The notes under the pieces are model-generated. The model was not told where the DNA came from. It saw only the letters and a list, made by a program, of their open reading frames with translations, and did not search any database. From positions 1 to 64,000 of the forward strand of contig MIBJ01000056.1 in NCBI GenBank assembly GCA_001829495.1: DNA of 64,000 bases, read 5' to 3'. Source of the stretch: Spirochaetes bacterium RBG_16_49_21. Its GTDB lineage: Bacteria; Spirochaetota; UBA4802; UBA5550. The position numbers and the translations under genes are program-made. Numbering within the stretch: the first letter of the stretch is position 1; each line of letters starts with the position of its first letter. Shown here in pieces: positions 42,566-50,178 of this stretch.

Positions 42566-44503
42566 TCATATTATCTTCCTGAAAACATAAACCGCTATGA
42601 ACACGGCGAGGCCTCCTATTACCAGGACTCCCCCAACCCCTATCCAGGTTAAATAATTTCCTCCCGTTATGAGGCGCACCGGATTCCAGCTCGGCTCCTT
42701 CACTATCCGCGCCTCGGATAACTTATATTTTTCAGGTATGTCCGGTAATCCGTCGCCGTCTATGTCTTTGAAGCTTCGGACATATTCAATAAGCCCCACC
42801 CACTGTTTCACCTCCTGGATCCCGGGCTTGTCCTGATCAGCGTCAAGGCGCGCTTCCGCAATATCGTCAATAGGCCTGCCGTCCCTGTGCTTGGGCACGA
42901 TCTTCAGAATATTCCTGGTGCGATCGCCGATAATCTTTATGAAAGCGGCATTGTACAAATTGGTCGCTACCCGGTACAGCTTCTTGTTCGATGAGGAATA
43001 ATCAAGGGGAATATAACCGGTCTCATCATTCCCTATATTGATGCCGGTCACCCGGTCGAAGATCATCCGGTGCGGATTGTAAGCCGCCGTAAGCCCTGAA
43101 ACATGCAAAAAGTACCTGCTTCCCTTTTCAGGATAAATGCTGGTTACGATCTCCAGGGCCTTCTTGATCTCCGATGCGTACAGATACACGGCAACTAACG
43201 GATACCCCATGGTGTCGTCCGCGCCGATTCCCAGGGGAAGCGCGCTGAAAAGATCGCAGAGCGCGATCCTTCCGGTTTTTCCCCTCATTACATTGTCCCT
43301 GATGAGGCCGTTTGAATCCAGGCTGACCGCGATCCGGGAACCGGGGTCGCGGGGATCGTACGCGAATTTATCGGCGTACGATCTGTCCGCGTCCGCGATG
43401 AGGTTTCCCAGGTTTGATTCCTCCTCCTTCTTTTTCAGATCAAAACCGGTGTGAGCGATAATGGATTCAAATGAGAGTCTGAGGGAAGCGAGCACTGAGG
43501 TATTTATCTCTTTCTTAAAGTCGTTTATCAGGTTCGTTATAAACGGATCGCCCGGTATAGAGTCATCAATCAAGACCGGCTGATATTTACTCAAGGTAAC
43601 TGCGCCGCGATCCAGCACAACGTCGAGTATGCCCGCCCACCGGCCATAGCACCAGGCCTGGACGATGATGGTTTTCCCCGCCAGGATCGGATCGCGGAGG
43701 GGGGTATGCGTGTGCCCGCTGAAAATAATATCAATGCCCGGAGCCTTGACCGCAAGAATCAGGTCCTCCGATTTATCGATATTATCAAGATACACGCCGC
43801 CGTGCGAAAGGCAGACGACCATATCGACCTTTTCCCTGTTCCGGAGCAGGTCGATCATCTCCTGTGCCGCCTGCACCGGATCACGGAAGGTTACCGGCTT
43901 CGCAAAAGGAGACACCTCCGCCGCGCTTCTGCCGATGAGGCCGAAAAATCCGATCCTGATTCCGCTTCGTGCTATTACCGTGTAGGGACGTACGAAGCCT
44001 GATTTGAAGACAGCCTCCAGGGCGTCGTCCTTGTCGCTGGTTTTGCTGAATACGACATTGGAGGCTACCAGAGCGGGCAGCCCGCCGCGAGTCCGGGCGG
44101 ACTCGATTATCCGCGCGAGCCCCGCCGGCTTCAGGTCGAATTCATGGTTCCCCAGGGTACAAACATCGTATCCCATATTTTTCATGAGCCTGAGCTCAAA
44201 GCTCCGCTCCCTGCTCAACGTATGGAAGAGCGACCCCATGAGAAAGTCGCCGGCATCCGCCACGAACACCGGATTACCCCGATCCGCCTTTGTTCTTTTG
44301 ATGAGGGTCATTATTCTCGCCCACCCTCCTCTGGTGGCGTCATTGCCGGTCGCATCCGGTGAATAGTCAATAATGGGTGAAGACCCCAGAAGGTGGGAAT
44401 GCAGGTCATTCGTGTGGATAAAGGTGATCTTCCGCGGTTCAGCAAAAATCGTGCAGGGAATACAAATCAGAAAAACCGGCATGATCCGCAAAATTTTTTT
44501 CAT
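42566..44503 (-). CDS. 5'-nucleotidase / UshA-type metallophosphatase with C-terminal membrane anchor
   Basis: A 645-residue exported enzyme (signal IMPVFLICIPCTIFA). The metallophosphatase core has FIHTNDLHSHL (about 29), VFVADAGDF, TLGNHEFDLK (about 116) and IIFSGHTHTP (about 259), all metal-ligand motifs. The 5'-nucleotidase C-terminal domain follows (about 340-540). Near the end the sequence states a hydrophobic helix WIGVGGVLVIGGLAVFIAVY (about 618-637), so it is probably tethered to the membrane rather than free in the periplasm. It hydrolyses extracellular nucleotides or sugar nucleotides. AGGAGTAAGGT precedes the ATG. It is separated from the upstream PQQ-OmpA gene by 134 bases. Confidence 0.9.
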   Translation of the reverse strand: MKKILRIMPVFLICIPCTIFAEPRKITFIHTNDLHSHLLGSSPIIDYSPDATGNDATRGGWARIMTLIKRTKADRGNPVFVADAGDFLMGSLFHTLSRERSFELRLMKNMGYDVCTLGNHEFDLKPAGLARIIESARTRGGLPALVASNVVFSKTSDKDDALEAVFKSGFVRPYTVIARSGIRIGFFGLIGRSAAEVSPFAKPVTFRDPVQAAQEMIDLLRNREKVDMVVCLSHGGVYLDNIDKSEDLILAVKAPGIDIIFSGHTHTPLRDPILAGKTIIVQAWCYGRWAGILDVVLDRGAVTLSKYQPVLIDDSIPGDPFITNLINDFKKEINTSVLASLRLSFESIIAHTGFDLKKKEEESNLGNLIADADRSYADKFAYDPRDPGSRIAVSLDSNGLIRDNVMRGKTGRIALCDLFSALPLGIGADDTMGYPLVAVYLYASEIKKALEIVTSIYPEKGSRYFLHVSGLTAAYNPHRMIFDRVTGINIGNDETGYIPLDYSSSNKKLYRVATNLYNAAFIKIIGDRTRNILKIVPKHRDGRPIDDIAEARLDADQDKPGIQEVKQWVGLIEYVRSFKDIDGDGLPDIPEKYKLSEARIVKEPSWNPVRLITGGNYLTWIGVGGVLVIGGLAVFIAVYVFRKII

Positions 44504-44648
44504 ACCTTACTCCTGAAAGATTTTTAAGGGAACGGACGGATAATAAAATCGACTTCCGGAAAAATATCAACATAAATATAACGAATTAAGGAGCCTGATT
44601 TATAAAAAAAATTTTAAGCCCCCCCCCTCCTGTCACGCTGCTACCCGT

Positions 44649-44950
44649 TACCCATATCTTATTCTTTCATGCCCCCCAGCCCCCCCCAGAGGGGGGGGCT
44701 AACAACTACCCACAAGTGTGTAAGCAAGGGGGATAAGAAGATAGAAGAGATGATAGAGATACATTTTTAGCGGAATATTGTTAAAATTGAAGAGGAAAAA
44801 CAATCATTTAAGCTCAAAAAATAAAATTATCTCTGATATCTCTTCAATTCCCCTATCCCCTGTTCTTACACATGGAGATGTGGGTAGTTGTTAGCCCAGA
44901 GGGGGATTTAGGGCCGGAGGGCTTGATTTAAAGATGTGGATAATGGGTAT
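44649..44950. repeat. MITE-like element, family B, copy 2, containing a nested insertion
   Basis: Left arm TACCCATATCTTATTCTTTC (44649) and its inverted partner ending GATAATGGGTA near 44950 match family B copy 1 at 31 kb. The CCCCCAG...GGGGGGGG hairpin is interrupted at 44698 by another element (44699-44894). The gap 44504-45073 contains nothing else except AT-rich sequence. Confidence 0.7.
44699..44894. repeat. Nested inverted-repeat element (family C) inside family-B copy 2
   Basis: Perfect 16-bp terminal repeats CTAACAACTACCCACA (44699-44714) and TGTGGGTAGTTGTTAG (44879-44894) bound a 196-bp element. The inner arms AGTGTGTAAGCAAGGGGGATA and TATCCCCTGTTCTTACACAT are nearly complementary, so most of the element can fold. 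It carries no gene. Its position inside a family-B hairpin indicates it arrived later. Confidence 0.75.
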
Positions 44951-45073
44951 AGAGGCGGTTAAAGATTCTTAGTGGGGAATTTCCCGAAGAATAATTCACG
45001 CCCACCAAATGGAAGGAATATCAAAGCGCCAATGAGTTGACAGACAGGCGTCTATAGTATATGTTTGCTGTAT

Positions 45074-45955
45074 ATGAAAAAAATCATTCTGTGTACCCTG
45101 ATGACCCTTCTGATAATCGCTCTCGCCGACTGCAAAAAGCAGGAGGAAAACAAAAAAGGATTCATCTGCGCCCTATCCATCTTTCCATTGTATGACATAG
45201 CGCGGAATATAGCCGGCGAGGAGGCCGGCGTCTTATTCGTGATTCCGGCCGGCGCCGATCCTCATACATTCGAGCCGCTGCCGTCAATCGCGGAAAAGCT
45301 TCAGAATGCCCGCCTCTTCATCGGAGTCTCGAAGGAATTCGACGGGTGGATCGAGCGATATCTGCCCGACAACGCGGCGAGAAAATACCTGATGGGCGGC
45401 GCAGACCGCGGTATCAGGTCGAGCGATCCGGAATACGGCGCCCCGAACCCGCACCTATGGTTGAGCGTAAAGCAGGGAAAAATCATCGCACAGAAGATCG
45501 CCCGTTTCCTGGCTGAAGCCGACCCGGAAGGGAGCGGCCGGTACGAACTGAATCTTTTTTCTTACGCGAAAAAACTGGATGCGGTTGATAAAACAACCGC
45601 GCGCCTCTTCAAGAGTACAAAGAACCGGTCTTTCATCCAGTGGCACGAGGCGTGGAACTACCTCGCCGACGACTACGGGCTCTCTATAGCCGGCACGGTT
45701 CAGCGCGAGGGAAGCGACAAGGCGTCGGTGCGATCGATCAAGGAGATCGTGGAGCGCGCAAAGAAGAACAGGGTCACCGTCATTGTGGTGAGCTTAGCCG
45801 CCGAGGCCAGGACTGCGCGGGTTTTGGCCCGCGAGATACGGGGAACCATCGCGCAGCTCGACGGCATCGGAAATCCGGACGAGAAAGAAAGGTCGGATTA
45901 CCTGAAACTTATGCTTTACAATGCATCAAGGCTGGCTGAAGCCTTGCGGGATTAA
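45074..45955 (+). CDS. znuA: Zinc/manganese ABC transporter substrate-binding lipoprotein (ZnuA type)
   Basis: A 293-residue cluster-A1 solute-binding lipoprotein. The signal ends in ALADC (lipobox with an unusual Asp before the Cys). Metal-ligand His residues occur in PAGADPHTFEP (about 61), APNPHLWLSV (about 124) and IQWHEAWNYL (about 190), with a backbone helix VDKTTARLF between lobes. Domain halves are linked by the long helix typical of ZnuA/TroA. The upstream promoter pair TTGACA (45037-45042) and TATGTT (45060-45065) puts transcription start almost at the ATG (45074), so the mRNA may be leaderless. Followed by the ATPase and permease genes. Whether zinc or manganese is carried cannot be told from sequence. 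Confidence 0.92.
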   Translation: MKKIILCTLMTLLIIALADCKKQEENKKGFICALSIFPLYDIARNIAGEEAGVLFVIPAGADPHTFEPLPSIAEKLQNARLFIGVSKEFDGWIERYLPDNAARKYLMGGADRGIRSSDPEYGAPNPHLWLSVKQGKIIAQKIARFLAEADPEGSGRYELNLFSYAKKLDAVDKTTARLFKSTKNRSFIQWHEAWNYLADDYGLSIAGTVQREGSDKASVRSIKEIVERAKKNRVTVIVVSLAAEARTARVLAREIRGTIAQLDGIGNPDEKERSDYLKLMLYNASRLAEALRD

Positions 45956-45965
45956 AGGGCGCATC

Positions 45966-46730
45966 ATGGATGAAGTCATTTCACTGCAAAACGTCTGGGT
46001 CAAGTACGACGGGGCCGTGGTGCTGGAGGACGTGAGCCTGACGCTCCGTAATAAGGAAATCGTTTCCATCGTGGGGCCGAACGGCAGCGGCAAGAGCACG
46101 CTGCTCAAAACGATCATGGGACTTAAACAGCCATGGAGGGGAACGGTCGAGGTCATGGGATTGCCGCCGCGGAAAGTCCCGGGCGGAACGATCGGATACC
46201 TGCCGCAGAGAAGCTCGCTCGACTATACCATGCCGGTGAGCGTCTTCGACGTTGTGGCCATGGCGCGGTATGCAGGCGCGCGCGTGCTGGAGAGGCTCAC
46301 CGCAGATGACCGGATGCGGATCGACCGTGCGCTTGAGTCCGTGGAGATGTCGGATCACCGGCTCCGCCATTTCGGAAGCCTGTCCGAAGGCCAGAAGCAG
46401 CGGGTGCTTATCGCGCGCGCCCTTGCCCTCCAGCCCCGGATACTCCTCCTGGACGAGCCGTCCACCGGGCTTGACGCCGTTGCCCAGGACAACTTTTACC
46501 AGATGATCCGCGCGCTCAGGGATGCGAAGGACCTCTCCATTCTGATGGTATCGCACGATATCGGCGCGGTGTCCCGCATCGTGGACCGGCTTGCCTGCCT
46601 CAAGAATAAAATACACTTCCATGGAAAGCCTGCAGACTGCTTTTCAAACGAGTCGCTCTCCGGCGTGTTCGGGAAGAACGTCTATTATGTAACCCACGAC
46701 AAAAACTGCGACGGCTGCGAGGATGAGTGA
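45966..46730 (+). CDS. znuC: Metal ABC transporter ATP-binding protein (ZnuC type)
   Basis: A 254-residue ABC ATPase. Walker A is VGPNGSGKSTLLK (about 36), Q-loop GYLPQRSSLD (about 78), signature LSEGQKQRVLIARAL (about 140), Walker B ILLLDEPSTGLDA and switch His in MVSHDIG. It powers import through ZnuB. The ATG at 45966 with AAAGGG upstream is preferred over the longer frame starting inside znuA. Ends CDGCEDE after a Cys/His-containing tail (VTHDKNCDGC) that could bind metal. Confidence 0.93.
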   Translation: MDEVISLQNVWVKYDGAVVLEDVSLTLRNKEIVSIVGPNGSGKSTLLKTIMGLKQPWRGTVEVMGLPPRKVPGGTIGYLPQRSSLDYTMPVSVFDVVAMARYAGARVLERLTADDRMRIDRALESVEMSDHRLRHFGSLSEGQKQRVLIARALALQPRILLLDEPSTGLDAVAQDNFYQMIRALRDAKDLSILMVSHDIGAVSRIVDRLACLKNKIHFHGKPADCFSNESLSGVFGKNVYYVTHDKNCDGCEDE

Positions 46731-47542
46731 TGATCGAGCTCTTTTATTTCCACTTTTTCAGAAACGCCTTTATCATAAGCCTCATCCTGGGGATACTCTT
46801 CGGCATCCTCTCCTTTTTCGTGGTAATGCGGAAAATGACCTTCCTCGGCGCGGGCATCGCGCATACGGCTTTCGGCGGCGTCGCGCTCGGCGTGCTCCTG
46901 GGGATCGACCCGTTTCTCACGGCGCTTGCGTTCTGCATCGGAGCCGCGATCCTCATCGGCAAGCTCGTGAAGTACGGAAAAATATCCTATGACATGAGCA
47001 TCGGAATATTCTTCTCCTTTTCCATGGCGCTGGGAGCGATATTTCTCGCGCTCAAGCGCGGGTACGCCTTCGATCTTATGAGCTATCTTTTCGGAAACAT
47101 ACTCGGCGTGACTTTTGCAGACACCCTCATCGCCGTCTGCGTACTGGCCGTATTCATGCTGTTCGTTCTCATCTTCATGCAGCGAATCCTCTTCATGACG
47201 CTGGACGAGGAGGTCGCTGCCGTAAGCGGGGTAAACGTCAATCTGCTCGATACAATACTCCTGGTATTTCTTGCAGCCATCGTAGTCACGAGCATTAAGA
47301 TAGTCGGCATAATCCTGGTCTCGGCACTCGTGGTGCTTCCCGCCGGGTTCGGGCTTCTCATCTCCAAAAACTATCGGACGGTGATCGCCGCCGGAATCCT
47401 TTTTGCGGTAACGGTCATGATCGGCGGATTGTTCCTCTCCTATCTCATGGACACGCCGACCGGAGCCACCGTGGTCAGTGCCGGAACCGCGCTCTATTTT
47501 CTGTCGCTTATCGCGTCCAAGCGGCTTAAGCCCGACCGGTAG
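46730..47542 (+). CDS. znuB: Metal ABC transporter permease (ZnuB type)
   Basis: A 270-residue permease of the ABC-3 family with about eight membrane helices. The start ATG at 46730 overlaps the znuC stop as TGATG. Family landmarks include GILSFFVVMRKMTFLGAGIA near the N-terminus and the cytoplasmic coupling region LDEEVAAVSGVNVN (about 159). It forms the membrane channel of the zinc/manganese importer. Converges, 3 bases away, with the Yip1 gene. Confidence 0.92.
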   Translation: MIELFYFHFFRNAFIISLILGILFGILSFFVVMRKMTFLGAGIAHTAFGGVALGVLLGIDPFLTALAFCIGAAILIGKLVKYGKISYDMSIGIFFSFSMALGAIFLALKRGYAFDLMSYLFGNILGVTFADTLIAVCVLAVFMLFVLIFMQRILFMTLDEEVAAVSGVNVNLLDTILLVFLAAIVVTSIKIVGIILVSALVVLPAGFGLLISKNYRTVIAAGILFAVTVMIGGLFLSYLMDTPTGATVVSAGTALYFLSLIASKRLKPDR

Positions 47543-47545
47543 TCT

Positions 47546-48151
47546 TTAGCCCGTCAAATATCCGACCCCGCAGATTACCAGCAGAATTACGATAAGGCTC
47601 AGTATCGTACCCACCAGCAAAACCGGGAACAGGTATATCATCACCGATTTTCCGATGCCCGCTCCGTGCATCTCCGAAATCCCCTGTACGGCGATGAGCG
47701 CGGACCAGACCGATAATCCCATATTGAACAGAATAAAGAAAAAAATCGGGGCAAACCTGAATATTTTGAATATATATACCAGGGGAAGGATGAAGGCATC
47801 CGGGAAAAGGGAAAAGTTAACCAGAATTATCAACTCCCGCATATTACCCTTAAATCCGAAAAACTGCGATGCCGTGTCCATGAGCGCGGCGGCAATGATA
47901 ATCTTAAGCGAGACCGCCAGGAACACCAGTATCCAGCCGTACGTGACCTTGTAATAAAAAAAAGAAGTTTCCCTTCCCAAAAGCGAAAGGGTGATGATGT
48001 CGATGACGGCCACGGCCGCGGGCACGGTAAAGCTTAACAGAAAACACCGGGGCTCGTTTCTGCTGATCATGCGGTAAAGCGCCCTCGGGTCCAGCAGGGT
48101 GTGAAGGAAAAAGTCGGTCCAGCGCATTGATCGGATCTCGGACAGGATCAT
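47546..48151 (-). CDS. Yip1-family membrane protein
   Basis: A 201-residue membrane protein with about five helices and the Yip1-domain pattern (SMRWTDFFLHTLLDPRALYR at the start, then the long helix pairs LLSFTVPAAVAVIDIITLSL, MGLSVWSALIAVQGISEM and YLFPVLLVGTILSLIVILLV). Function of bacterial Yip1 proteins is unknown; some sit beside proteases or secretion genes. Its ATG (48151) overlaps the sppA stop as ATGA, so it is coupled to SppA. Confidence 0.75.
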   Translation of the reverse strand: MILSEIRSMRWTDFFLHTLLDPRALYRMISRNEPRCFLLSFTVPAAVAVIDIITLSLLGRETSFFYYKVTYGWILVFLAVSLKIIIAAALMDTASQFFGFKGNMRELIILVNFSLFPDAFILPLVYIFKIFRFAPIFFFILFNMGLSVWSALIAVQGISEMHGAGIGKSVMIYLFPVLLVGTILSLIVILLVICGVGYLTG

Positions 48152-49101
48152 GGCTCCCACCGGTATTCCACGCGATAGTTGTTCTCATAATCGACGGCCG
48201 GATACCGGTACAGGTTCCGGGCGCCGAACAGCCCCTGCATGCTGAACAAAAGCTGTTGCAGAGAGGACTTGGCCTCGTCATACACCGGGGAGTCCGCAGG
48301 AAGATTGCCCATCTGCCGCGCCTTGTCGACGGCGTCTTCGAAAGTGCCCAAGCCGTCGATGATCTTGTACTTGAGAGCGACGTCGCCGCTCATGACCCTG
48401 CCGTCGGCTATCGGCGCGATATCGGATTCGTTCTGATTTCTGCCTAGGGCCACGTCTTTCAGGAACTTCCGGTACGATGAATCGATCATCTGCTGAATAA
48501 GCTCGCGCTCCTCCGGCGACATGTCGCGGAACGATGAGAGAATATCCTTGTATCTACCGCTCTTGATGACATTCATGCCGATCCCGAGCTTTTCAAACAG
48601 CTTCTTCAGATTCGGAGAAAGCGCGATCACGCCAATGGAGCCGGTTATGGTCCCGAAATTGGCCATGATATAATTGCACGCGGACGCAACGTAATACCCG
48701 CCCGATGCCGCGACATCGCCCAGGGACGCAACCAGCGGAATGTTCTTCTTCCTGAGCCGCCACAGCTTCTGATATATCTCCTGGGTCGCGGCCACCGTGC
48801 CGCCGGGGGAGTTTATCCTCACCACCACTGCCTTGATGGAGCTGCTCTCCTCCATTTCATTGAGGCGGTCGATTATAGCCTCGGCCCCCTGGCGCATCCC
48901 GAAAGCGCCGCCTGAGGAGAGCATCTCAATGGCGCCCTCAACCCGCACGATACCGACCCCGGGCCCGATCCGGGGCCCGGAAACGGATATGCCGGAAGGT
49001 CTTTTATACTGCATGTTGATGCTGATGTCAACAATAGCGATGACCGACGTGAGTACCAGCATCGTCAGTATGGAAAGCATAAGTTTTCTGTTTCTGTCCA
49101 T
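48148..49101 (-). CDS. sppA: Signal peptide peptidase SppA
   Basis: A 317-residue membrane-bound serine peptidase of family S49. After one N-terminal TM helix (LMLSILTMLVLTSVIAIVD) comes the SppA core: INSPGGTVAATQEIY (about 96), the nucleophile Ser133 in GDVAASGGYYVAS, GSIGVIALSPN (about 155) and the catalytic Lys185 in SGRYKD. It cleaves signal peptides left in the membrane. The ATG at 49101 is chosen over the longer frame because the extra 11 residues precede the normal TM start. A palindromic repeat (49117-49144) lies just upstream. Confidence 0.92.
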   Translation of the reverse strand: MDRNRKLMLSILTMLVLTSVIAIVDISINMQYKRPSGISVSGPRIGPGVGIVRVEGAIEMLSSGGAFGMRQGAEAIIDRLNEMEESSSIKAVVVRINSPGGTVAATQEIYQKLWRLRKKNIPLVASLGDVAASGGYYVASACNYIMANFGTITGSIGVIALSPNLKKLFEKLGIGMNVIKSGRYKDILSSFRDMSPEERELIQQMIDSSYRKFLKDVALGRNQNESDIAPIADGRVMSGDVALKYKIIDGLGTFEDAVDKARQMGNLPADSPVYDEAKSSLQQLLFSMQGLFGARNLYRYPAVDYENNYRVEYRWEP

Positions 49102-49116
49102 CTGATTACCCTGTGT

Positions 49117-49144
49117 GAAGGCGGGGATGAGCATCCCCGCCTTC
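49117..49144. repeat. Palindrome, family G, copy 1
   Basis: GAAGGCGGGGATG, loop AGC, CATCCCCGCCTTC. A related, longer copy is at 50088-50133. It sits in the 5' leader region of sppA and could also end the small gene upstream (49166-49462). Confidence 0.7.
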
Positions 49145-49165
49145 AGGCGTCTTTGCGAGAATTAA

Positions 49166-49462
49166 TTAATAATGGTTTTTCCCGATGCACGAACACGCGT
49201 ACACTATATCTTTAGGAGGATCGCACTTCAAATCCGCCTTGCCGCTCCATCTTCCCACAGCAACCCCCTCGCAGGTGCAATAGCTGACGGTAAGGAGCTC
49301 TTTTCTGTTCACCTGCGCTTTTGCAGTCAATTCAGCCATGCCTAACTCCTCTTCGCACACATAGGTATCAACCATCTGATACAGGGTCTTGCTGGGGCTG
49401 TAAATAACGCCAAAAGAGATAAAAAGGAAAATAATGATCGTCACGAATATCAACCGTTTCAC
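49166..49462 (-). CDS. Small secreted cysteine-containing protein
   Basis: Not recognised. A 98-residue protein with a signal peptide (FVTIIIFLFISFGVIY) and six cysteines in the exported part (YVCEEE, YCTCEG, LKCDPP, ACSCIG), an even number consistent with disulfides. The start is GTG, chosen because AGGAGG lies 6 bases upstream; the nearest ATG is out of frame. It lies between rnpB and sppA. Confidence 0.7.
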   Translation of the reverse strand: MKRLIFVTIIIFLFISFGVIYSPSKTLYQMVDTYVCEEELGMAELTAKAQVNRKELLTVSYCTCEGVAVGRWSGKADLKCDPPKDIVYACSCIGKNHY

Positions 49463-49505
49463 GCATTACCTCCTTACCAAAAAGGTTTTGACAAGGCGCA
49501 TCCGC

Positions 49506-49533
49506 GTAGGGGCGATTCATGAATCGCCCCTAC
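49506..49533. repeat. Palindrome, family F, copy 1
   Basis: GTAGGGGCGATTC and its complement GAATCGCCCCTAC flank a dinucleotide centre (28 bp). A related copy is at 60970-60997. It follows the 3' end of rnpB. Confidence 0.75.
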
Positions 49534-49554
49534 AGGCGGGGGCGCCGGCAGCCG

Positions 49555-49953
49555 GAGAGGAGGGGGACATAAGCCGAATCCTGTTTATGCAGCAATCTAT
49601 CTTGACCGCATGTTTCCATGCGGCTCTTTGCGACCTACCCTCAGCCTCGAACGGGCCGTTCTCATGCGGCTGTATGCTTGGTCTTGCACCAGGTGGGGTT
49701 TGCCATGCCGCCTGCTTTACAGCACGGCGCGGTGAGCTCTTACCTCGCCATTTCACCCTTACTCCTCGACTCCGCTCGGAACGACGCCACTGCGGCGATG
49801 CCCCGAGCGGAGCCGAGGGGCGGTATCTTTTCTGTTGCACTTTCCATCGCCTCGCGGCGCCCGGGTATTGCCCGGCACCCTGCCCTCCGGTGTTCGGACT
49901 TTCCTCACCGTCTGTTCATGTGACAGTTCGGCGCTGCTGCTTGGCCCCCTCCG
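49555..49953 (-). ncRNA. rnpB: RNase P RNA (bacterial type A)
   Basis: On the minus strand the RNA begins GGAGGGGGCCAAGC and ends GTCCCCCTCC, forming helix P1. Conserved landmarks are GACGGTGAGGAAAGTCC (CR I, about 49890), AGGGCAGGGTGCCGGG (next), CAAACCCCACCTGGTGCAAG (CR IV/V region, about 49690) and AACAGGATTCGGCTTAT near the 3' end. Length is about 399 bases, as expected. It processes the 5' ends of tRNAs. The helix P12 region (49762-49820) is replaced by a palindromic repeat with CTCGACTCCGCTCGG arms, which extends that arm. A long frame on the plus strand over this locus (49434-50009) is not a gene. Confidence 0.92.
49762..49820. repeat. Palindromic repeat inside rnpB helix P12
   Basis: The arms CTCCTCGACTCCGCTCGG and CCGAGCGGAGCCGAGGGG pair, with GACGCCACTGCGGCGATG between. 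It sits between GATACCGCC and TAAGGGTGAAA, where other RNase P RNAs have a short P12 stem. Its look is that of a mobile palindromic unit rather than normal RNase P sequence. Confidence 0.65.
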
Positions 49954-49958
49954 CTGTT

Positions 49959-49987
49959 ATAGTATACCGGGAGCGGTATTTTGGCAA
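49959..49987 (-). promoter_or_regulatory. Promoter of rnpB
   Basis: Minus strand: TTGCCA (49982-49987), 17-base spacer, TACTAT (49959-49964). Predicted start near 49952 coincides with the first base of P1. Confidence 0.6.
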
Positions 49988-50087
49988 GAAAATATTTTTT
50001 TCGGTTTGATGGCGGCGAAATTAAAATTTAAAGATTCAATTCTGAAAAATAATTGATTTCAAAGGCGCTTATTAAGCTTATTGCATA

Positions 50088-50133
50088 GCGCCCCATGAAG
50101 GCGGGGGTGCGCATCCACGCCTTCATGGGGCGC
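50088..50133. repeat. Palindrome, family G, copy 2
   Basis: GCGCCCCATGAAGGCGG at 50088 pairs with its complement ending at 50133 (46 bp). The core GAAGGCGGGGGTG/CACGCCTTC matches copy 1. It is upstream of the DUF4015 gene. Confidence 0.7.
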
Positions 50134-50178
50134 ATACCGGTAATAATTTTGCACAAAGAACCGATGCAGCATTAAAGC

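Noticed and set aside
49434-50009. Plus-strand open frame of 191 codons over rnpB
   Set aside because: It overlaps the conserved RNase P RNA and its promoter; composition is Cys- and Pro-rich without any domain.
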